Source: Bacillota bacterium (lineage in GTDB: Bacteria; Bacillota; Clostridia; Clostridiales; Clostridiaceae). Taken from it: a DNA stretch of 14,093 nt. Position numbers and translations under genes: made by a program. The stretch covers positions 1-14,093 of the forward strand of contig JAEWQX010000004.1 in assembly GCA_023399035.1 (NCBI GenBank). Reading direction: 5' to 3'. The stretch's first letter is position 1, and each line of letters begins with the position of its first letter. This document shows, piece by piece, positions 1 through 6,816 of the stretch. Below the pieces are notes generated by a model. That model saw only the letters and a list, made by a program, of their open reading frames with translations. It made no database searches and was not told where the DNA came from.

Positions 1-19
1 CATATAGGGCTATTACTTA

Positions 20-53
20 AAATTAGGAGGATTATTTTGAATCCTCTTAATTT
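20..53 (+). terminator. Long A/T-flanked hairpin, probable terminator of the gene upstream of the window
   Basis: Arms 20-33 and 40-53 pair over 14 positions, with one G-U (26/47), around the loop ATTTTG. The 3' flank is only TTTAAG, so the U-tract is poor. The minus-strand flank is similar, so the element may act in both directions. The left arm contains AGGAGG (25-30), a perfect Shine-Dalgarno core, six bases before a TTG codon at 37, so the hairpin could instead be a leader element of the next operon. A terminator role is inferred from position and shape. Confidence 0.5.
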
Positions 54-66
54 AAGACTAAATAAT
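37..66 (+). promoter_or_regulatory. Candidate sigma-A promoter of the Fur-box operon
   Basis: TTGAAT at 37-42 matches the -35 consensus at four of six positions. AATAAT at 61-66 matches the -10 consensus at five of six, with an 18-bp spacer. A start site near 73 would fall inside the Fur box at 66-80, the geometry expected for repression. The match is moderate in AT-rich DNA, so this is only the best candidate. Confidence 0.4.
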
Positions 67-80
67 GATAATGATTTTCA
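66..80 (+). promoter_or_regulatory. Fur box (ferric uptake regulator operator)
   Basis: The sequence TGATAAT-g-ATTTTCA matches the 7-1-7 Fur-box core TGATAAT-N-ATTATCA at 13 of its 14 specified positions. It lies 25 bases before the first start codon of the operon and overlaps the expected transcription start. In established Fur biology, Fe(II)-Fur bound here would repress transcription when iron is plentiful. The NEAT protein downstream supports this reading. Confidence 0.78.
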
Positions 81-104
81 ATAGTATTTATTAGGAGAGT
101 AAAC

Positions 105-407
105 ATGAAAAAAACAGGAAGAGTGGAAAATGAAAAGCAGGTAATAAAACTAATGATAGAAATTTATTGTAAGAAAAAACATGGATCAAAGGATTGTCTG
201 TGCGAAGAATGTAATGAATTATTGAATTACGCTCATTTTAGATTATCTCATTGTAAATTTGGAGATGAAAAAACTACATGTGGTAAGTGTAAAATACATT
301 GCTATAAAAAGGATATGAGAGCAAAAGTGAAGGAAGTTATGAAATTTTCAGGACCAAGGCTACTTGTATACAAGCCATTAGAACTTATAAAGCACATGAT
401 GTATTAA
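105..407 (+). CDS. YgbA-family (nitrous oxide-stimulated promoter family) small Cys-rich protein
   Basis: The 100-residue cytoplasmic protein has no signal peptide or membrane segment. It has eight Cys residues in an ordered pattern: C31-x-C33-xx-C36, then LLNYAHFRLSHC (C50), then C59-xx-C62-xxx-C66 followed by YKKDMR, and a C-terminal GPRLLVYKP block. This is the layout of the YgbA_NO family, whose E. coli member is under nitric-oxide-responsive control; the biochemical activity is not established. The Cys clusters suggest metal or iron-sulfur binding (inference). AGGAGAG at 93-99 sits five bases before the ATG and fixes the start. It is first in a three-gene unit behind a Fur box, 32 bases before the DUF454 gene, which suggests a role under iron limitation. 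Family call is firm, function unknown. Confidence 0.85.
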   Translation: MKKTGRVENEKQVIKLMIEIYCKKKHGSKDCLCEECNELLNYAHFRLSHCKFGDEKTTCGKCKIHCYKKDMRAKVKEVMKFSGPRLLVYKPLELIKHMMY

Positions 408-439
408 AAGAATTTATAAATTTAGGGAGTTAAAATAGT

Positions 440-814
440 ATGAATAAGATGAAAAGATATATGTATATAGCGGCTGGAATAATCTCAGTAGTATTAGGAT
501 CTATAGGAGTTGTATTGCCAGTACTTCCTACAACACCATTTTTACTACTAGCATCTTTCTGTTTTGCTAAGGGATCTAAGAGATTTGATGATTGGTTTAA
601 AAGTACAAGATTATATAAAAAACATTTAGAGTCTTTTGTTGAAAATAGAGCAATGACATTGAAGCAAAAATGGACATTATTGCTGTTCGCTGATTTCATG
701 ATGATGTTTCCTTTAATAATACTAGATAGTTTAATTATAAAAGGAATTATAGTTATGGTAATAATTTGTAAGTATTATTACTTTTTTAATCACATTGAAA
801 CTATAAAGGAATAA
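440..814 (+). CDS. DUF454 / YbaN-family inner membrane protein
   Basis: This is a 124-residue integral membrane protein. Residues about 8-28 form a first hydrophobic segment that runs into the family hallmark GVVLPVLPTTPFLLLASFCFA (23-43; a re-entrant or second segment). Two more hydrophobic stretches lie at about 78-95 and 98-115. Between them is a cytoplasmic-type loop with FDDWF and LYKKHL, also typical of DUF454. No catalytic residues are evident and the family's activity is unknown. AGGGAG (424-429) precedes the ATG by ten bases. The gene lies between the YgbA-like gene and the NEAT gene (32 and 34 bases), so all three are probably co-transcribed from the Fur-box promoter. A part in iron or heme handling is inferred from this context only. 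Confidence 0.85.
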   Translation: MNKMKRYMYIAAGIISVVLGSIGVVLPVLPTTPFLLLASFCFAKGSKRFDDWFKSTRLYKKHLESFVENRAMTLKQKWTLLLFADFMMMFPLIILDSLIIKGIIVMVIICKYYYFFNHIETIKE

Positions 815-848
815 AATTGATAGAGTTCTAATAAATTTAGGAGGAAAT

Positions 849-3800
849 ATGAATAATAAAGTTATAGCTACATTAATTGCATCAACAATAATTACAGGAA
901 TAATACCTGCTCAGGCAGTAATAAAAGAACATCAGATTATAACTACTGATTCTTTAAAAGAGACAAATAATATTAATAAGTTATCAGATGGAACATATAC
1001 AATTCCTACTAAAGCTAAAAATGCTTCTAAACCTGAAGAAGATTCAACTGCTGATAAATACATGAATCAAATAAGTAATATATATGTAGAAGATGGACAA
1101 ATGACCCTTGAGTTAAAATTTACAAAAGCTAGTGTTATAAAAGAAATTAGCGTTAAAGTAAACGAAACGAAACCTGAAAACTGTGAGATAGATGGGATTG
1201 GTTCAGATAATATAACTTTAAAATTTAATATAGATTCATTAGATCAATCGATTGTACTTCCAATGAAAATTAATCCATTAGGCTTTTTTACTGTTACTGC
1301 AGAAGCAATTATAAAGCTAGATATAAGTGAATTGAAAGATGAATATGGAAATCTGGTTGATCTTGAATCTCCTCCAGAAGATGATGGAAATTTAGATGGA
1401 GACAATGAATCTGAAAATGATGGAACTGATAACGGATCAGGTGACGGTGATACAGGATCAGATGATGGATCTTCAGATGAAGGAAATAATGACAGTACAG
1501 GATCGAGTACAGAATTATCTAAAGTTCTTGAGGAAGGAAAAATATACACTATAGAAGGTAAGGCATTAGATACATCTTCAGATAATGATTCAGCAGCAAA
1601 TAATTTTCTTAATAATACTATTGAATTAGAAGTTGAGAATGGTACTACATATATTACTCTTAAGTTTAACGGCGGTACTATGATGAATAATCAAAAAGTA
1701 TTCATAAATAATATTGAAACAAAATATGATACTATAAAAAATGATTCAGCAGGAAACTTCCATATGAGATTTCCTATAACTTCATTAAATGATAGTATAA
1801 AATTATCTATGTATATTATTCCTATAGGAAATACAGTTAGCTGTAGATTAAAATTGGATGATAAAACGTTAAAAGATCCAGAAGGAAATATAGTAGAAAT
1901 TGGATCTACAGGCGATTCTGGAAATGCGCCAGAAGTAGATTTCTCTTTAAATAAAAAGTATAAAGCAGAAAATATAGTAGTAGGAAGCGATGGAAATAAG
2001 ACTCCGATCATAGCTAATTATATACAAGAACACAGTATTGTTGAAGTTTTAGATGGAAATCTTTATGTGTATATTACATTTGTAAATCCTAATATAATGA
2101 GTTATCGCGAACTTACTATAAATGGTGAAAAAGCTAACTTTAATTCTTCTGTAAATTCTAATGGAACATATACAGCAAAAATAAAGCTTAATTCAATAAA
2201 TGATGAAATGGAGTTTACTAATATATTAACGAGAAGTATAAATGATGGATTTAAAATTAAAGTTAATGGAAATACTCTTCAGGAGTATAAAGAAGAAAGT
2301 AATTCATCATCTTCTGGCAATAATGATGATTACGATGAAAGTGATGATGAAGATTTAGAAGCAGGTACATACACTATAAAAAATAAAACTTTAAAAGAAA
2401 ATTCCGATAGTGAATCAGTTGCAAGGGATTATCTTGATACGGAAAGTATTCTTGAAGTGAAAAGCAGTGGGAAGATGTATCTGACTCTTAAGTTCACTAA
2501 AGGTTCATTAATGTCAAACGTAAAGGTTAAAGTTGAAGGGAAAACAGTTACTCCTAGCGTGATCAAGAATTCTGGTGATAAATATCACATAAAATTTTTG
2601 ATAGGAAGCTTAAGCGATGAAACTTTAATTTCAGCCAGAATTATGGATAGCATGGATGTAAAATTCAGAGTCCTGCTTAGAAGCAGTACCTTAGATGAAA
2701 TAGATGAAGATGATAACGATGATGAGGTTGAAGAAGAAGTAATAGAAAATGATGATGAGCTTTCAGGAGATGATAATAATCAAATTGATGGAAGCATTAG
2801 TGATAATATAGCAGATGAAAGTGGAAATGAATCTGATATATTAGAAGATAACAATCAAAGTTATACAAGAATAACTTATTCAATAAATAATAAAATTGTT
2901 TCTGACAGTCAGATAGGATATCAGGCAGCAAGGGATGCAATAGATGAGGTCAGTTATCTAGAAGAACAAAATGATAAATTATATCTTACATTAAATTTGA
3001 AAAAGACAGATTTAATGAGTAATATAAGAGTTATAATTTCAGGAAATGAAGTGAAATATAATACTTTTAATAAAAATACTGCAGATAATACTATGAGCAT
3101 TAAGTTTGAAATACCTAATGAAAATACTAATATAACTATAAAATCATATATAGGAATGATAAGCAGAGATATATCATTTGGATTAGATTTATTAGAAGAT
3201 ACAAAGAAATTTATAAAAAGTGAAGAGATAAATGCTTCACAGCTGGAAGATATATTAGGAGAATCAGAAAGTTCAGTCAGTACATCTGGATCTGATTCTA
3301 GTTCGGGAAGCAGTACTACAAACAGCAGTAATGATATGGATGGAATTTCGACAAACTCATTAGGTACAGCTTCAGTAGGAGAACAGTTAGCAAATAATGC
3401 TCTTGAAGCAAATGAGTATTTTAAGAGATATACTATAGGTAATGAAATAATAAGTGATAGCACTATGGGAAGAACAATGGCAAGAAAGTATCTAAATGAA
3501 ACTAGTATACTAGAAGAAATAGATGGACAGTATTACATAACATTTACATTTGTAGGCACAAGTGCAATGGATAATTTCAGATTTACTGTAAATGGAACAG
3601 AGGTAGAATATACTGTAGTTCTCGATGATGATATAAATGGCATAAAGTCATTTAGGTTCCCTATAAATTCAGTGAATGATAGCATTCAATCTTATATATT
3701 TATAAAGCCTGTAAAGATGAATATAGATTTTGGAATTAAGTTATTAGAAGATACTATGGTATTGGTTGAAGAAGGTACTGTAGGTGATTCAGAAGATAAT

Positions 3801-3998
3801 CAGGACAATAGCTCTATATTAAGTGATATAATCGATAAAACAACAAAAGATTCTTCTACTGGAGAAATAAGTGCAATGAAAATTGCGGTCTCGACTTCAG
3901 CACTAACTATATTCTTAAATCAGCTGTTAGGATTATTATCATCTTACTTAAAAAGAAAGAAATCTATAAGACTTCTAGAGAAAGCTGCAGATAAATAA
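849..3998 (+). CDS. Secreted, C-terminally membrane-anchored protein with six NEAT-like domains
   Basis: The 1049-residue protein starts with a signal peptide (basic start, hydrophobic 5-19, likely cleavage after AQA at 21-23). Six NEAT (near-iron-transporter) beta-sandwich repeats follow at about 47-160, 225-342, 364-478, 503-616, 671-790 and 856-975. Each has an opening YTI-type strand, a short S/T-x-A-x-x-Y-[LM] helix (SVARDYL at 523-529), a Y-[IL]-T-[LF]-x-F strand and an F-x-I-x-S-L-x-D strand. Linkers are rich in D, E, S, G and N. The end has a hydrophobic helix (about 1009-1034) followed by KRKK; there is no LPxTG or NPQTN motif, so membrane tethering rather than sortase anchoring is likely. 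NEAT domains bind heme or hemoproteins in other Firmicutes, but the YxxxY heme motif is absent here from all six. AGGAGG at 839-844 sets the start. Last gene of the Fur-box operon; no heme ABC transporter is in view. Confidence 0.85.
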   Translation: MNNKVIATLIASTIITGIIPAQAVIKEHQIITTDSLKETNNINKLSDGTYTIPTKAKNASKPEEDSTADKYMNQISNIYVEDGQMTLELKFTKASVIKEISVKVNETKPENCEIDGIGSDNITLKFNIDSLDQSIVLPMKINPLGFFTVTAEAIIKLDISELKDEYGNLVDLESPPEDDGNLDGDNESENDGTDNGSGDGDTGSDDGSSDEGNNDSTGSSTELSKVLEEGKIYTIEGKALDTSSDNDSAANNFLNNTIELEVENGTTYITLKFNGGTMMNNQKVFINNIETKYDTIKNDSAGNFHMRFPITSLNDSIKLSMYIIPIGNTVSCRLKLDDKTLKDPEGNIVEIGSTGDSGNAPEVDFSLNKKYKAENIVVGSDGNKTPIIANYIQEHSIVEVLDGNLYVYITFVNPNIMSYRELTINGEKANFNSSVNSNGTYTAKIKLNSINDEMEFTNILTRSINDGFKIKVNGNTLQEYKEESNSSSSGNNDDYDESDDEDLEAGTYTIKNKTLKENSDSESVARDYLDTESILEVKSSGKMYLTLKFTKGSLMSNVKVKVEGKTVTPSVIKNSGDKYHIKFLIGSLSDETLISARIMDSMDVKFRVLLRSSTLDEIDEDDNDDEVEEEVIENDDELSGDDNNQIDGSISDNIADESGNESDILEDNNQSYTRITYSINNKIVSDSQIGYQAARDAIDEVSYLEEQNDKLYLTLNLKKTDLMSNIRVIISGNEVKYNTFNKNTADNTMSIKFEIPNENTNITIKSYIGMISRDISFGLDLLEDTKKFIKSEEINASQLEDILGESESSVSTSGSDSSSGSSTTNSSNDMDGISTNSLGTASVGEQLANNALEANEYFKRYTIGNEIISDSTMGRTMARKYLNETSILEEIDGQYYITFTFVGTSAMDNFRFTVNGTEVEYTVVLDDDINGIKSFRFPINSVNDSIQSYIFIKPVKMNIDFGIKLLEDTMVLVEEGTVGDSEDNQDNSSILSDIIDKTTKDSSTGEISAMKIAVSTSALTIFLNQLLGLLSSYLKRKKSIRLLEKAADK

Positions 3999-4009
3999 AT
4001 GTAATTATT

Positions 4010-4058
4010 ATAAGCTATGTTTTAAAATAGAATTTAAAACATAGCTTATTTTTCTTTT
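4010..4058 (+). terminator. Rho-independent terminator of the NEAT operon
   Basis: A perfect 17-bp stem (4010-4026 with 4033-4049) closes a six-base loop ATAGAA and runs into TTTTTCTTTT. It begins 12 bases after the stop codon. The A-rich left flank is weak, so it mainly acts on the + strand. Confidence 0.92.
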
Positions 4059-4349
4059 ATAAAATAAAAGAATTTTAAGAAGGTATTAAAATAGATGCAA
4101 TATTATAATTATTAATAATTTATAGATTAAATAAGGCTCTATATTAATAATTTGAATTTGTATATTGTATATATAAATAAATATAGAATCAATTGGGAAT
4201 TCTGCAGTAATTAATGATAAGATTATAAATGTATTTAGATTACATATTTATAATATATTCATATGAAATTAAAGATATATAAAAATATATTATTGTAACT
4301 GATGTTTCATAAGTAGTTAATTAAATATATTAAAGTAATGGGGGTAGTT
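4059..4349. other. AT-rich intergenic region, no gene recognised
   Basis: About 290 bases of strongly A+T-rich DNA separate the NEAT operon terminator from the CPBP protease gene. No ORF with a ribosome binding site, no RNA fold that I recognise and no convincing promoter pair was found. A 10-bp palindrome TTCATATGAA lies at 4258-4267. The promoter of the protease gene must lie here but cannot be fixed by eye. Confidence 0.5.
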
Positions 4350-5372
4350 ATGATATACGATTTTGACGAAAATATTTTAATAAGGAAAAGTCAATTAAAA
4401 TCAGATATTAAAGAGACTGCTGGGAAATGTTCAATGATACTGCTGTTTTTATCAGTTTCAACATATTTTGGTGGAAGTATTATATTACGCATGCTTAAAA
4501 TAATAGGAATGGGTTCAGGGGGATACTTAAATATAGCAAGTGATACTGAGTCTATACTTGGAATATCAAAGGATGCATATAACTTCTGGATTGGATATTT
4601 TCCATGCATATTAGCGGATATATTGGCAATAACATTTTGTATTTTTACATTTAAGAAAGGAATAAAGACATATTTTACATTAAAGAAAGAGGTATCGTCA
4701 TCATTTATATTATCTGGAGCGTTTGCATCAATAGGTGTAGGTATAATTTCAAGTATAATATTCTTAATTTATTCTATGATTTTTAATTCTCAGGGTATAG
4801 ATATACCATCACCAGATTTCAGTATTCCAAAAGATGGGATTTATTTGGTGTTATTTTTTGCATATACATGCATAATTGCACCTGTATTTGAAGAAATAAT
4901 ATTCAGAGGTTTTATTTTGAATAATATGAGGAGGTTTGGAAACATTACAGCAATACTTGTAACCTCAGTATTTTTTTCAATGTTTCATTTTAATTTAGTA
5001 CAGCTTGTTAATCCCATATTAATGGGAATAATCCTTTCTTTTATTGCAATCAAGAGTGAGTCTATTATTTCGTGTATAATTGTTCATATGTTTAACAATA
5101 TTATGGCAATGCTTACAACGGTAATTTCATATATTGATTCTCAAGCAGTAATTTTAATATGGAGCAGTTTATATTATTTAATTGGAATTGCAGCTCTATT
5201 TTACTTTATATTCAAGTATGGAGGAGAGTTTTTAAAGGCTGTCAAAGAACAAAATACAGTTTTAAAAGTAAGAAAAAAGCTTCTTTATTCATTCAGTAAC
5301 AAGTGGGCTCTAATGTATATACTATTTTACATTTTTGTTGTAACTATAACAATGGCAGCAAAAAATATTTAG
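4350..5372 (+). CDS. CPBP-family (CAAX/Rce1-like) intramembrane metalloprotease
   Basis: The 340-residue polytopic protein has about seven or eight hydrophobic segments. It carries the three CPBP signatures: EEIIFR (E181, E182, R186), FSMFH (H213) and HMFNN (H246, N250). In this family the Glu and His residues form the metal site of a glutamate-type intramembrane protease related to the Rce1 CAAX protease. Bacterial members serve in bacteriocin self-immunity, peptide maturation or membrane-protein cleavage; the substrate here is unknown. I chose ATG 4350, which has the G-rich stretch GGGGG at 4340-4344 as a weak ribosome binding site. The upstream in-frame ATG at 4338 has none and would add only MGVV. 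The C-terminal part (about 265-340) adds two further hydrophobic helices around a basic segment. No bacteriocin precursor or transporter is adjacent, so it appears to be a stand-alone gene. Confidence 0.85.
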   Translation: MIYDFDENILIRKSQLKSDIKETAGKCSMILLFLSVSTYFGGSIILRMLKIIGMGSGGYLNIASDTESILGISKDAYNFWIGYFPCILADILAITFCIFTFKKGIKTYFTLKKEVSSSFILSGAFASIGVGIISSIIFLIYSMIFNSQGIDIPSPDFSIPKDGIYLVLFFAYTCIIAPVFEEIIFRGFILNNMRRFGNITAILVTSVFFSMFHFNLVQLVNPILMGIILSFIAIKSESIISCIIVHMFNNIMAMLTTVISYIDSQAVILIWSSLYYLIGIAALFYFIFKYGGEFLKAVKEQNTVLKVRKKLLYSFSNKWALMYILFYIFVVTITMAAKNI

Positions 5373-5376
5373 GTAA

Positions 5377-5406
5377 TTGTAGAATTAGTTTATTTAAGAA
5401 TATAAT
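5377..5406 (+). promoter_or_regulatory. Candidate promoter for the M20 amidohydrolase gene
   Basis: A perfect -10 TATAAT (5401-5406) lies 18 bp after TTGTAG (5377-5382), a -35 matching only at TTG. It would give a leader of about 137 bases. Its -10 and expected start overlap ATTAATCATTATT (5405-5417), which is repeated in inverted orientation in the leader. The weak -35 keeps confidence low. Confidence 0.35.
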
Positions 5407-5485
5407 TAATCATTATTATTTAAATGTAGATATACAAAATAAGTAATATAATTATATGTCCCATTAATAGAATTAAAATGTAATA

Positions 5486-5514
5486 AATAATGATTAATCA
5501 ATAATGATTAATCA
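5486..5514 (+). repeat. Two tandem 14-bp units, each with the palindrome TGATTAATCA; candidate operator
   Basis: ATAATGATTAATCA occurs twice back to back (5487-5500 and 5501-5514). Each copy contains the perfect 10-bp palindrome TGATTAATCA, with centres 14 bp apart. The 13-mer AATAATGATTAAT (5486-5498) also appears inverted at 5405-5417, about 80 bases upstream over the candidate -10. The array ends 35 bases before the amidohydrolase start. A DNA-binding site for an unidentified regulator is the simplest reading, but low-complexity AT sequence could mimic it. Confidence 0.5.
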
Positions 5515-5549
5515 ATATTGAGTCAATCCATCTGAAAGAGAGGAAAATA

Positions 5550-6737
5550 ATGATTAATAAAAAACTGCTTTCAATAATTGAAAATCTTGAAGAAGAACTT
5601 ATACAGTTGTTTCATGAGTTCCATAGACACCCAGAACTTTCCAATGAGGAATTTCAGACTACAGAAAAGATAAAAAAGCTTCTGACTGATGTTGAAATTG
5701 AAGTTTTGGATCTGCCATTGAAAACAGGAATTGTTGCAGAAATTAAGGGACATCCAAACGGACCTGTAGTTGCTATAAGATGTGATATTGATGCGCTTCC
5801 AATAATAGAAGAAACAAATCTTAAATATAAATCAGTAAGTCAGGGTAAGATGCATGCATGCGGTCATGATTTTCATATTGCAGTAGTATTAGGTGCAGCA
5901 TATCTCGTAAAAAAATATCAGCCTTCACTTATTGGAACTGTTAAATTTATATTTCAGCCTGGAGAGGAAAGCGCAGATGGAGCAAAGCAAATACTTAGAA
6001 CGGGTGTTTTAGATGATGTTAATGTTATATTCGGAATTCACAATGTATCTGACTGTGAAGTTGGAATTATGGGAATTAAAGAAGGTGCAATGACTGCAGC
6101 TGTAGATAGGTTTGAAATTAATATTACAGGGGTAGGCAGTCATGCTGCTAAGCCAGAAAAAGCTGTAGATCCAATAATAATTGCAACAAATATCATAAAT
6201 GCATTGCAGACTATTGTAAGCAGGAACATAAGCCCTGTAGATAAGGCATTATTGAGTGTTACTCATGTTGAATCGGGTAATACATGGAATGTAATCCCTG
6301 AAACTGCTTATATAGAAGGAACAGTCAGAACTTTAGAAGAGGATACAAGAAAGTTAATCCATAAGAGAATGAAAGCTATAATTGAAGGAATATCACAATC
6401 ATATAATGGAAAGGCCGAGTTTATATGGCATTCAGGTTCTCCAGCAACAAGAAATGATGCGGAATGGACTGAGTTTGCTTCGAAATTAGGTATGAGAATG
6501 GGATATGATGTAAAAAAGATTACAATGGGGCTTGAAGGAGAAGATTTTGCTTACTATCAGAAAAAAATACCTGGAGTTTTTATTATTGTAGGTACTGGAG
6601 TATCACAGGCACATCATCATCCAGAGTATACTGTAGATGAAAGAGCGATTGTGAAGTGTTCAAGGTACTTTGCAAGGCTTTCTGAATGTGTACTCAAAGA
6701 GATAGTAGATAAAAATTATTCTTCTGCAAAAAAGTGA
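5550..6737 (+). CDS. M20 family metallo-amidohydrolase (N-acyl-amino acid / peptide amidohydrolase)
   Basis: This 395-residue cytoplasmic enzyme has the normal full length for the M20D amidohydrolase group (hippurate, N-acetyl-amino acid and IAA-amino acid hydrolases). Visible motifs in order are FHEFHRHPELSNEE (21-34), RCDIDALP (77-84), HACGHD (102-107), FQPGEE (135-140), GIHN (162-165), GVGSHAAKP (194-202) and HHHPEYTVDE (355-364). The presumed di-metal ligands and catalytic Glu (C104, H106, E139/E140, H164, H357) and the dimerisation-domain His (H198) are all present, so it should be active. It hydrolyses an amide bond of an acylated amino acid or small peptide; the substrate cannot be read from sequence. 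AGAGAGG just upstream of ATG 5550 supports the start. The gene is flanked by unrelated genes and its leader carries the TGATTAATCA array. Confidence 0.9.
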   Translation: MINKKLLSIIENLEEELIQLFHEFHRHPELSNEEFQTTEKIKKLLTDVEIEVLDLPLKTGIVAEIKGHPNGPVVAIRCDIDALPIIEETNLKYKSVSQGKMHACGHDFHIAVVLGAAYLVKKYQPSLIGTVKFIFQPGEESADGAKQILRTGVLDDVNVIFGIHNVSDCEVGIMGIKEGAMTAAVDRFEINITGVGSHAAKPEKAVDPIIIATNIINALQTIVSRNISPVDKALLSVTHVESGNTWNVIPETAYIEGTVRTLEEDTRKLIHKRMKAIIEGISQSYNGKAEFIWHSGSPATRNDAEWTEFASKLGMRMGYDVKKITMGLEGEDFAYYQKKIPGVFIIVGTGVSQAHHHPEYTVDERAIVKCSRYFARLSECVLKEIVDKNYSSAKK

Positions 6738-6742
6738 AAATA

Positions 6743-6772
6743 TTGAAAATAATAGAAAAAATATATTATAAT
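6743..6772 (+). promoter_or_regulatory. Sigma-A promoter of the GGDEF/HD-GYP gene
   Basis: TTGAAA (6743-6748) and a perfect TATAAT (6767-6772) are separated by 18 bp. They lie just after the amidohydrolase stop codon and 45 bases before the next start codon. The gene is therefore probably transcribed on its own. Confidence 0.65.
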
Positions 6773-6816
6773 AATAGATAGTAACTGAACAATACTTTAA
6801 AAGGAAGTTATTATAG

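Noticed and set aside
1244..1549. Minus-strand ORF opposite the acidic linker of the NEAT gene
   Set aside because: Its Ser/Pro/Asp-rich translation is the shadow of GAT/GGA/TCA codons of the linker; no ribosome binding site or family resemblance, and a solid gene lies opposite.
2954..3463. 169-codon minus-strand ORF within the NEAT gene
   Set aside because: Hydrophobic low-complexity shadow of a clear domain-rich gene; no ribosome binding site upstream of its start.
4059..4349. Riboswitch or small RNA in the gap before the CPBP gene
   Set aside because: No conserved riboswitch core or extended stem was seen; only short AT palindromes expected by chance.
5486..5514. Second Fur or PerR box
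   Set aside because: TGATTAATCA lacks the TGATAAT-N-ATTATCA spacing of Fur boxes and the TTATAAT-N-ATTATAA core of PerR boxes.
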